Under the pieces are notes generated by a model. It did not search any database and was not told the DNA's origin. It saw only the letters and a list, made by a program, of their open reading frames with translations. Source: Pseudomonadota bacterium (GTDB lineage: Bacteria; Myxococcota; Polyangia; Polyangiales; Polyangiaceae). Taken from it: a DNA stretch of 5,551 bases. A program made the position numbers and the translations under genes. The number at the start of each line of letters is the position of its first letter. Position 1 is the first letter of the stretch. Where the stretch lies: the NCBI GenBank assembly GCA_023419055.1, contig JAEZYO010000827.1:1-5551 (forward strand), read 5' to 3'. This document shows, one piece after another, positions 1-5,551 of the stretch.

Positions 1-207
1 CTCGCGTACCGCGCGATCCTCGGATCCCTCAGGAAAACTGGGCGTTTCGTCTACGCGCCCGGCCTTCCGTTCCTCGAGCGACTCCTGCCAGCGCCCTTTC
101 TCGTCGAGCGCACGCCGCTCCCCGGCGCGCTCGCAGAGAACGTCCGGAGAGCGTTCGCAGCGAGCGGCGAGGACGTCGCCTACGCGTGCCACGTTTCTCG
201 AAGATGA
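1..207 (+). CDS. C-terminal fragment of a possible class I SAM-dependent methyltransferase
   Basis: The first frame is open from base 1 to a TGA at 205-207 and gives 68 residues; the start lies before the window. Codon use is GC3-rich like the genes further right, which supports real coding. The fragment begins with a helix-like LAYRAILGSL, then a turn and strand (KTGRFVYAPG), and ends in a short strand (VAYACHVSRR) just before the stop. That order resembles the end of a Rossmann-fold methyltransferase, where a helix leads into 'L.pGGrfvy' and the chain closes with a final strand. The SAM-binding motifs would be upstream and cannot be seen, so substrate and function are unknown. The coding call is fairly firm; the family call is weak and rests on the pattern alone. 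No clear terminator follows the stop. Confidence 0.5.
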   Translation, partial: LAYRAILGSLRKTGRFVYAPGLPFLERLLPAPFLVERTPLPGALAENVRRAFAASGEDVAYACHVSRR

Positions 208-221
208 TGCTTCTCGATCGT

Positions 222-395
222 GTTCGTTCACGGAAACGAAACGCGACGGTTGCATGCGCGCGCGCGGGCCGAAGTGGGTCTGTGGATAACTCTCGGTCAG
301 GAACGAACGAGGCAGATCAGCGCCGCTTCGTCGAGGCACATTAGGACTAGACGAGAGAGCGTAGCTACTGTAGACGAGGAAACGAAACTTCGTTC
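222..395. repeat. Repeat cluster: paired GGAAACGAAAC and TTCGTTC elements
   Basis: The 11-mer GGAAACGAAAC occurs perfectly at 232-242 and 378-388. Each copy has a TTCGTTC heptamer beside it, at 223-229 on the left of the first and at 389-395 on the right of the second. A third related element, GAACGAAC, lies at 301-308 and is the exact reverse complement of GTTCGTTC at 222-229. Within the second copy, AACGAA and TTCGTT form a 14-bp inverted repeat (381-394). The direct copies are 146 bp apart, close to a whole number of helical turns. The cluster fills the non-coding gap before the gene at 418 and ends 22 bp before its start. This looks like a set of binding sites for one regulator, with possible looping. 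That role is inferred; the repeats themselves are seen directly. Confidence 0.6.
281..289 (-). promoter_or_regulatory. Consensus DnaA box (TTATCCACA)
   Basis: TGTGGATAA on the plus strand is the exact reverse complement of TTATCCACA, the high-affinity binding site of the initiator DnaA in many bacteria. I see only this copy in the window, so it is not an origin of replication. A single box in a promoter region can place a gene under DnaA control. In DNA this rich in G+C a chance match to this AT-rich 9-mer is uncommon, but it is still possible. Confidence 0.35.
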
Positions 396-407
396 ATTGC
401 TGGTTAA

Positions 408-415
408 GAGGGAGG
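408..415 (+). promoter_or_regulatory. Ribosome binding site that sets the start at 418
   Basis: GAGGGAGG lies just before the ATG at 418. Its first GAGG (408-411) has a 6-nt spacer to the start. The same frame stays open upstream to an ATG at 220, but that longer form would translate the repeat cluster, gives a very arginine-rich extension and has no comparable ribosome binding site. Confidence 0.65.
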
Positions 416-417
416 CC

Positions 418-798
418 ATGAGCGAGCTGCGTGACATACTGCATGTGAGAGTGGACGCTGAAGAGCTGCGAGAGCGGGCGATCTCCGCGATGAAACGCGC
501 GAGGGTCGCTGTTCAACCGGTTCCAGTATCGGGGAGACCCAGGTGCTTTACGTTGAGCACCGAGGCCGAGCCCGCGAGCGAAGCTGGCTTCACGCAAACG
601 CAGGCCGAGCACTACGCGGCTGCCGTGAACGGTGAAGCCGTGCTCGCGAGAGGCATGGTGTTGTTGCTCGCCGAGCTCGACAAACTGCGCCTCGAGATCG
701 ACGATCTCCGAGGTGGTGACGGACGCACGTCCCAGGTGACACCGGTCGCCAAGGTCATCGCCGGCGACGACCCGCCGGAAGCGGTGGGCTTCTTCTGA
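418..798 (+). CDS. Hypothetical protein, 126 residues, with a leucine-rich helix
   Basis: I do not recognise this protein. The chosen start is the ATG at 418, which follows a purine-rich ribosome binding site; the stop is TGA at 796-798. The N-terminal 30 residues are charged and helix-like (MSELRDILHVRVDAEELRER). A proline-containing middle (33-55) is followed by a longer helical stretch at about 59-98, whose end (LLLAELDKLRLEIDDLR, 82-98) has the leucine spacing of a short coiled coil. The tail is acidic and proline-containing and ends in GFF. There is no signal peptide, membrane segment or cysteine cluster, so it is probably cytoplasmic and may oligomerise. The first half uses more ATA, AGA, AGG, GTA and TTG codons than the neighbours, which may mean weak expression or a later arrival. 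It is a single-gene unit: a repeat-rich region precedes it and an intrinsic terminator follows 43 bp after the stop. Confidence 0.65.
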   Translation: MSELRDILHVRVDAEELRERAISAMKRARVAVQPVPVSGRPRCFTLSTEAEPASEAGFTQTQAEHYAAAVNGEAVLARGMVLLLAELDKLRLEIDDLRGGDGRTSQVTPVAKVIAGDDPPEAVGFF

Positions 799-840
799 CC
801 TCGCCGTGATCGGGCGAAGGTCCGCGTCGAGACGAACGGC

Positions 841-879
841 GGAACGGGTGAGCGAGAGCGCTCGCCCGTTCTTGTTTTT
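841..879 (+). terminator. Rho-independent terminator of the 418-798 gene
   Basis: The arms GAACGGGTGAGCG (842-854) and CGCTCGCCCGTTC (859-871) pair over 13 positions with one G-U wobble and an AGAG tetraloop. A T-rich tract, TTGTTTTT (872-879), follows at once. This strong stem plus U-tract should end the upstream transcript and separates it from the kinase gene. Confidence 0.9.
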
Positions 880-984
880 GGCGCTGTTCTTTCACCCCGG
901 GCTGCGGAGAATTCCCCCGGCTCGGTCCGAGGAGGAGCCCGCTGAATCGCGTGAATTTCCTCGCTCTTTCGAGGGCTCTCGGGG

Positions 985-1013
985 TTGCCGAAGCGTGTAG
1001 CGTCGTGTAGGTG
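985..1013 (+). promoter_or_regulatory. Possible sigma-70-type promoter of the kinase gene
   Basis: TTGCCG (985-990) and TAGGTG (1008-1013) are 17 bp apart. The first matches the start of a -35 TTGACA box; the second is a poor -10 box. Transcription would start near 1020, giving a leader of about 30 nt. The terminator at 841-879 implies that the kinase needs its own promoter in 880-1051, and this is the best pair I found. In GC-rich genomes such matches are weak evidence. Confidence 0.25.
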
Positions 1014-1018
1014 ACGAA

Positions 1019-1043
1019 GCGCGGGGAGCTTGGTGCTCCGCGC
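1019..1043 (+). promoter_or_regulatory. Leader hairpin next to the kinase start
   Basis: GGAGC (1025-1029) pairs with GCTCC (1035-1039) around a TTGGT loop. After a GG bulge, GCGC (1019-1022) pairs with GCGC (1040-1043). The stem ends one base before the only ribosome-binding-like bases, GAGG (1044-1047, counting the G at 1044), which are 4 nt before the ATG at 1052. There is no T-tract, so it is not a terminator. A stem so close to the ribosome binding site could tune translation; that effect is inferred. Confidence 0.4.
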
Positions 1044-1051
1044 GAGGTCAC

Positions 1052-4000
1052 ATGGGCGAGGCGCTGCGCACGGCAATCGGGCATGAATCGGCATTGCTCG
1101 CCGTCGCGCAGGCCCTCGCAGAAACTCGGACCAGTGACGAGGTAGCGAAGGCCGCCGTCGGCTGTGGTCATCAAGCTCTCGGCGCCCTCACCAGCGTCTT
1201 CTACCTGGTTCGTGAGGGAGTCCTCGAGCTCTCGACTCATCGGGGTCTCGAGCCCGAGGTCGCGACGCAGTACGAGCAGGTGGGCCTCGAGGATCGCTTG
1301 CCGTTGTCCGACGCGATCCGAACCGGCGAGGCCGTTTGGATCGAGAACGGCGCCCAGCTTCGCGAGCGCTACCCGGTCGTGGCGGCCCTCCCGAAGAATA
1401 CCGGCGACGTCCAGGCGGTCATCGCGGTCCCGCTCCGTATCCGTGGCCGAACGCTCGGAGGCATGGCTCTCGCATTCGCCGAGCCCAAGGCCTTCGATCG
1501 ACACGTGCACACCTTCATGCTCGGGCTCGCCAGCCAGTGTGCCATCGCCCTGGACCGCGCCGCATTGTTCGACGCCAACGACGCGGCGCGCGAGCGCATG
1601 ACCCTCTTGGCGGAGCTCAGCGCGCGCCTGAGCTCGGCGTTGAATTTCGAGACGGCTCGGGATGCGGCCGCGGAGCTCCTGCTCGGTCGCTTCGCGGATT
1701 GGGCCATCCTGGATCTTGCCGACCAGGGGGGTGAGCTCAAGCGCACCTTGGTCGCGCACGTCGCCCCCGAGAAGAGCGAGCACGCCGCGGCCTTGATGAG
1801 GCTGCCCTCGGACGTGCCGGCGGACCCTCGGCCGGTGATGGAGGCGGGCGGTGCGGTCCTGGTGCGCGAAACGCGGGTGCCCGAAGACGCCGGGGGCGAA
1901 GCCTGGCGAGCCGTGCAGGAGCTCGGTTTCTCGTCCTACGTTCAGGCTCCGCTTTTTGCGAGCGGGAGCGCGCTCGGGGCGCTCACTTTCGTCCGCGCCA
2001 AGGGCCCGTACACCGCGGACGATCTGATCTTCGCCGAAGAGGTCGCTCGGCGCGTCAGCATCGCGTTCGAGAACGCGCGCCTCTTCGAGCGCGTGAAAGA
2101 GCGGGAGCAGCGGCTGCGCTTCGCGCTCGAGGCGGGAGCCATGGGCGCTTGGGAATGGGACATCGCGTCGGATCGGGTGACCTGGACCGATTCTCTCGAG
2201 CGCCTGCACGGCCTCGCGCCGGGGACCTTCGGGGGGCGCCTCGAAGACGTGTGTGACGAGATCCACCCCGAGGACAGGGCAGAGGTGCAGGCGGAGCTCG
2301 AACGGGTCCTGAAATCAGGATCGCACTACGAGATGAGCTACCGGATCGTTCGCCCGGACCGGAGCACGCGCTGGGTCGAAGCCCAGGGAGACATCGGCCG
2401 CGATCCGACCGGCCGCGCCGTGAAAATGGTGGGCGTCTGCCGGGACATCACCCGCCGAAAGCGGGCGGAGGCGGCGCTCGCAACGAGCGAGCAGCGCTTC
2501 CGCTCGGTGTTCGATCGCGCGCTCGACGCGATGGTCCTGGTCGACGACGAGCGTCGTTTCGTCGACGTCAACTCGGCCGCTTGCTCGCTGCTCGGGCGAA
2601 CGAAGGACGAGCTCGTGGGCAGGAGCTCGTCGGACGTGATCGCGAGCGAGCCGCGAGATCCGGGCGCCGGAGACCTCTTCCGCCGCTTCGGCGACGAAGG
2701 CGAGCAGCGTGGGGAGATCGACCTGCGACGCGCGGACGGAAGCATCGTATCCGTGGAGTACAGCGCGACGGCCCAGGTGCTACCTGGACAGAACCTCGCC
2801 ATCTGGCGTGACGTCGAAGCGCGTCGCCAGGCCGAAAATAGGCTTCGGTTGCTCGCTCGCGCGGGGACGATCCTCACGGCGAGCGCGGATCAGAACACCA
2901 CGCTCCAGGCGCTCGCGGACCTCACCGTACCCACGATCGCGGACTTCGCCGCGATCGACTTCGTGGACGAGCACGGAGAGCTGGAGCACGTCGCCCTGGC
3001 TCACGCGGAACGCACGAAGCTCGCCTCGGTCGCCGCTCGTGAGCTCACGCGCTGGCTGATCGACGATCCGGGCGCGGGCGTGTTCGAGTCTCGTTTCGTG
3101 CCGGACGTCGCTCACAGCGGCCTGGCTCCGTTCGACGACGACGAACGCGTGGCCGCGCTCGAGGCGCTCGGCGTACGCTCCCTGCTCGGCGTCCCGCTCA
3201 GGGTACGGGGGCGAACCGCGGGAGTGATCTGGCTCGGCGTGGGCGGAGCGCGCCGCTACTCGGCGGAAGATTTGGCGCTGGCCGAGGACCTCGGCCGGCG
3301 CGCGAGCCTGTTCGTCGAGAGCGCGCGCTCGTACCGCGAGGCTCGCGACGCGAACAGGCTGAAAGACGACTTCCTCGCGACCATCTCGCACGAGCTCCGG
3401 ACCCCGCTGAACGCCATCTTGGGTTGGGTCGGGCTGCTGCGCGGAAAGAAGGGGAGTGACCCCACCGCGCTCGGCCGGGGCCTCGACGTGATCGAGCGTA
3501 ACGCGCTGGCTCAGGTGCGGCTGATCGAGGACGTGCTCGACGTCTCGCGCATCGTGTCCGGCAAGCTGATGCTCAAGCTCCACAAGACCGATCTCGTGGA
3601 GCTCGTCGAGACGGCGATCGCGAGCGTGGCACCCGCTGCCGAGTCGAAGGGCGTCTCGTTGGAGGTAGAGCTCGAACCTTCGATCCACCTCTACGCCGAC
3701 GCCGAGCGCTTGCGGCAGGTCGCGTGGAACCTGCTCTCGAACGCGGTGAAGTTCACTCCAGCCGGTGGAACCGTCAGGGTCTCGCTGAAGGCGCGCGAGG
3801 ACTCCGCCGTCCTCGGCGTTCAGGACACCGGGCAGGGCTTCGCTCCGGAGTTCTTGCCCTTCATGTTCGATCGCTTCCGGCAAGCGGACAGCTCGCCGAC
3901 CAGGCGGCACGGCGGGCTCGGGCTCGGGCTCGCGATCACTCGGCACCTCGTGGAGCTCCACGGCGGCAGCATCGTCGCGAACAGCGAGGGCAGCGAGCGC

Positions 4001-4516
4001 GGCGCGACCTTCACGGTCGAGCTCCCCTTGCGAGGCGCGTCGCGCAGCGCGAGCGAACCCCCGCCGCCGCCCCAGATCGAGCCCATGCCGGAGTCCGAGC
4101 GCTTGAACGCGTCACTCCGCGGTCTCTCGGTGCTGGTTTGCGACGACGAGCCCGACGCGCGCGAGCTCCTTTCGAACGTCCTCGGAGAACGGGGCGCGAC
4201 CGTCGCGACCGTGAGCAACGCGAGTGAAGCCTTCGAGTTCGTGAGCAGGACTCCGCCCGACGTGCTGGTGAGCGACATCGGCATGCCTGGTGAGGACGGC
4301 TACAGCTTGATCGCTCGAATTCGCGCCCTGCCGCGAGAGCGGGGGAGTCAAACGCCGGCGCTCGCGCTCACCGCGTTCGCTCGCAACGACGACTCACGCC
4401 GCGCCATCGAAGCGGGCTATCAGATGCACTTGGCGAAGCCCGCCAGAGCGAGCGACGTGATCGGCGCCGTCGCAGCTCTGGCCGCGATCGCGCGCGATTC
4501 ACGCCGCTCGGCGTAG
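1052..4516 (+). CDS. Hybrid sensor histidine kinase, GAF-GAF-PAS-PAS-GAF-HisKA-HATPase-receiver
   Basis: This 1154-residue soluble hybrid kinase has no signal peptide or membrane segment, so it should sense a cytoplasmic signal, autophosphorylate on histidine and pass the phosphate to its own receiver. Domains in order: GAF about 10-170 (AVPLRIRGRTLGGMAL core), GAF 180-347, PAS 354-467 (WEWDIASDRVTW, IHPEDR, then a DITRRKRAE linker), PAS 480-590, GAF 596-758, HisKA 768-835 with FLATISHELRTPLN and phospho-acceptor His780, HATPase_c 880-993, and receiver 1025-1145. ATPase motifs are intact: N-box with Asn893 and Asn897, G1 DTGQGF at 925-930, F-box near 937-942, G2 GGLGLGL at 954-960. The receiver has Asp1031/Asp1032, phospho-acceptor Asp1075 (SDIGMPG), Thr1107 and Lys1129. 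A proline-rich linker (about 1003-1013) joins ATPase and receiver. The ATG at 1052 is the first possible start after an in-frame TAG at 998. No HPt domain or separate output regulator is in view, so the downstream partner and the ligands are unknown. Confidence 0.95.
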   Translation: MGEALRTAIGHESALLAVAQALAETRTSDEVAKAAVGCGHQALGALTSVFYLVREGVLELSTHRGLEPEVATQYEQVGLEDRLPLSDAIRTGEAVWIENGAQLRERYPVVAALPKNTGDVQAVIAVPLRIRGRTLGGMALAFAEPKAFDRHVHTFMLGLASQCAIALDRAALFDANDAARERMTLLAELSARLSSALNFETARDAAAELLLGRFADWAILDLADQGGELKRTLVAHVAPEKSEHAAALMRLPSDVPADPRPVMEAGGAVLVRETRVPEDAGGEAWRAVQELGFSSYVQAPLFASGSALGALTFVRAKGPYTADDLIFAEEVARRVSIAFENARLFERVKEREQRLRFALEAGAMGAWEWDIASDRVTWTDSLERLHGLAPGTFGGRLEDVCDEIHPEDRAEVQAELERVLKSGSHYEMSYRIVRPDRSTRWVEAQGDIGRDPTGRAVKMVGVCRDITRRKRAEAALATSEQRFRSVFDRALDAMVLVDDERRFVDVNSAACSLLGRTKDELVGRSSSDVIASEPRDPGAGDLFRRFGDEGEQRGEIDLRRADGSIVSVEYSATAQVLPGQNLAIWRDVEARRQAENRLRLLARAGTILTASADQNTTLQALADLTVPTIADFAAIDFVDEHGELEHVALAHAERTKLASVAARELTRWLIDDPGAGVFESRFVPDVAHSGLAPFDDDERVAALEALGVRSLLGVPLRVRGRTAGVIWLGVGGARRYSAEDLALAEDLGRRASLFVESARSYREARDANRLKDDFLATISHELRTPLNAILGWVGLLRGKKGSDPTALGRGLDVIERNALAQVRLIEDVLDVSRIVSGKLMLKLHKTDLVELVETAIASVAPAAESKGVSLEVELEPSIHLYADAERLRQVAWNLLSNAVKFTPAGGTVRVSLKAREDSAVLGVQDTGQGFAPEFLPFMFDRFRQADSSPTRRHGGLGLGLAITRHLVELHGGSIVANSEGSERGATFTVELPLRGASRSASEPPPPPQIEPMPESERLNASLRGLSVLVCDDEPDARELLSNVLGERGATVATVSNASEAFEFVSRTPPDVLVSDIGMPGEDGYSLIARIRALPRERGSQTPALALTAFARNDDSRRAIEAGYQMHLAKPARASDVIGAVAALAAIARDSRRSA

Positions 4517-4534
4517 TCGGCTAGAAACAGAGGC

Positions 4535-5551
4535 TCAGTGGTGGAACAGCCGGACGCCCGTGAGGGCCATGGCCATGCCGTACTCTCGACACGCGGCGGC
4601 GATGTCTTCGTCGCGCGAGGACCCGCCCGGCTGGGCGATGAAGCTCACCCCGTGCTTGCTCGCCTGGTCGATGTTGTCCCGAAACGGGATGAACCCGTCC
4701 GAGACGAGCCCGACGCCGCTGACCTGGCTCAAGAGCTCGCGCCGGTCGGCTTCCGTGAGCGGCGACGCCGGAACTTCGAGCGCGTCGTCGAACGCGGCTT
4801 GCTCGAAGCGCGTGAGATCGCCCTCGATGTAGCGGACGCGGAAATTGATGCGATCTTGGCGCTTCACGGCGGGCTTGAACTTGAGCCCGAGGACCTTCGG
4901 GTGACGCTGCAAGTGCCAGGCGTCGGCCTTCTGTCCGGCGAGCTTGGTGCAGTCGACGCGAGACTGCTGCCCGGCGCCGATGCCGATCATCTGGCCGCCG
5001 TAGACGTACCCGACGGAGTTCGACTGAGTGTACTTGAGCGTCGTGAGCCCGAGCACGAGGTCGCGCGCCGCCTCCTCGCTCAGGCTGCCGGAGACCACGT
5101 TCTGCAAGTCTTGCTTGGTGCAGAGGTGAGTGTTGCGATCCTGCACCAGGCGCATCCCGCCGAGCTCGCGCATCTCGCGGGCAGGCGGCTCCACGCTCTC
5201 GTCGGCGCGCATCACGATGAAAGAGCCGCCCTTCTTGCTCTTCAAGAGCTCGAGGGCCGCAGGCTCGTAACCCGGAGCGATGATGCCGTCCGAGACCACG
5301 ACCTTCAGGAACTCGGCGGTGCCCTGGTCGACGACGTCCGAGAGCGCCACGAAATCGCCGAACGAGCTCTTCGGGTCCGCGCCGCGCGCGCGCACGTAGG
5401 CGAGCGCGGACGGCGTGAGCTCGGCCGGCGCGTCGTAGACCCGCCGCAGCGTGTCGTCGAGCGGGACGGCCAGGGCAGCTCCCGCAGGCGAGACGTGCTT
5501 GAAGCTCGCCGCCGCCGTGAGGCCTAGCCCCGCCTTGAGCTCGCGCACGAG
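4535..5551 (-). CDS. AICAR transformylase (PurH-type formyltransferase), eukaryote-like form, 5' end cut
   Basis: The product transfers a formyl group from 10-formyltetrahydrofolate to AICAR, giving FAICAR, in the next-to-last step of IMP synthesis; it should be cytoplasmic. The visible 338 residues include the catalytic Lys-His pair in SFKHVSPAGAA (residues 18-19 of the visible part), RARGADPKSSFGDFVALSD, SDGIIAPGYE, KYTQSNSVGY with the conserved Asn, IGIGAGQQSR, a PFRDNID segment, and an RLFHH end. The KYTQSNSV, RHPKVL and LFHH segments match animal ATIC and a stand-alone bacterial form (about 390 residues) rather than typical E. coli PurH. The frame stays open to the window end; the GTG near 5546-5548 lies within the conserved LVRELK segment, so the true start is outside. 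Whether an IMP cyclohydrolase domain precedes it cannot be seen; by resemblance I expect the stand-alone form. The usual QPGGSIRD reads QPGGSSRD here. It converges on the kinase gene with an 18-bp gap. Confidence 0.93.
   Translation of the reverse strand, partial: LVRELKAGLGLTAAASFKHVSPAGAALAVPLDDTLRRVYDAPAELTPSALAYVRARGADPKSSFGDFVALSDVVDQGTAEFLKVVVSDGIIAPGYEPAALELLKSKKGGSFIVMRADESVEPPAREMRELGGMRLVQDRNTHLCTKQDLQNVVSGSLSEEAARDLVLGLTTLKYTQSNSVGYVYGGQMIGIGAGQQSRVDCTKLAGQKADAWHLQRHPKVLGLKFKPAVKRQDRINFRVRYIEGDLTRFEQAAFDDALEVPASPLTEADRRELLSQVSGVGLVSDGFIPFRDNIDQASKHGVSFIAQPGGSSRDEDIAAACREYGMAMALTGVRLFHH

Noticed and set aside
195..242. Terminator after the first gene fragment
   Set aside because: A 6-bp stem (TTCGTT 223-228 with AACGAA 235-240) exists but is weak and has no T-tract; it is better explained as part of the repeat family.
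232..388. CRISPR-like repeats (GAAAC-ending 11-mers)
   Set aside because: There are only two copies, far shorter than a CRISPR repeat, with a 135-bp gap and no cas genes.
220..417. N-terminal extension of the small protein from the ATG at 220
   Set aside because: The extension would translate the repeat cluster and DnaA box, is strongly arginine-rich, has no good ribosome binding site, and differs in composition from the rest. The ATG at 418 has a clear GAGGGAGG.
208..417. Replication origin
   Set aside because: Only one DnaA box is present, with no AT-rich unwinding region, iterons of uniform spacing, or replication gene nearby.
921..974. Small palindromes CTCGGTCCGAG (921-931) and CCTCG/CGAGG (959-974)
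   Set aside because: These 5-bp stems are common by chance in GC-rich DNA and have no further support as operators.
806..1000. Short plus-strand open frame (64 codons) before the kinase
   Set aside because: It contains the terminator hairpin and T-tract, has no ribosome binding site and shows no family resemblance.
755..2266. Long minus-strand open frame (503 codons) opposite the kinase
   Set aside because: It runs antisense to a well-supported kinase, has low-complexity R/E/G/H-rich composition and no recognisable motif; high GC3 removes stops from the opposite strand. The minus-strand frame at 2780-3961 is rejected for the same reason.
4538..5527. Plus-strand open frame (329 codons) opposite the transformylase
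   Set aside because: It mirrors the codons of a conserved enzyme gene, is rich in R, E, V, L and A, and has no domain-like pattern. It is a GC-driven shadow.

Overview
The window is GC-rich, roughly two thirds G+C by eye, with a strong preference for G or C in third codon positions. Its longest gene is a large soluble multi-sensor hybrid kinase. Together these suggest a predatory or soil deltaproteobacterium, most likely Myxococcota (Polyangia or Sorangium-like). That placement is inference; no rRNA or marker gene is present.

Layout, left to right. (1) Bases 1-207 are the 3' end of a plus-strand gene cut by the window edge. Its last 68 residues look like the C-terminal end of a class I SAM-dependent methyltransferase, but this is weakly supported. 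(2) Bases 208-417 are a non-coding stretch with more A+T than the genes around it. It is unusually rich in short repeats: two copies of the 11-mer GGAAACGAAAC, each beside a TTCGTTC heptamer; a GAACGAAC element between them; an alternating purine/pyrimidine run; and one perfect consensus DnaA box (TTATCCACA on the minus strand). (3) Bases 418-798 encode an unrecognised 126-residue protein, followed by a textbook intrinsic terminator at 841-879. (4) Bases 880-1051 are a leader with a possible promoter and a hairpin directly upstream of the next start. (5) Bases 1052-4516 encode a 1154-residue cytoplasmic hybrid histidine kinase: GAF-GAF-PAS-PAS-GAF-HisKA-HATPase_c-receiver. (6) After an 18-bp gap, a convergent minus-strand gene (4535 to beyond 5551) encodes an AICAR transformylase of the eukaryote-like type, which makes the penultimate intermediate of IMP synthesis; its N-terminus lies outside the window.

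Nothing shows these genes working together. The kinase looks like an orphan: no separate response regulator, HPt protein or output gene is in view. It is separated from the small upstream gene by a strong terminator, and the purine gene runs the other way. The least explained parts are the repeat-rich region at 222-395 and the small protein it precedes. The kinase and the transformylase are recognisable family members. I see no RNA genes, insertion sequences, CRISPR arrays or attachment sites.
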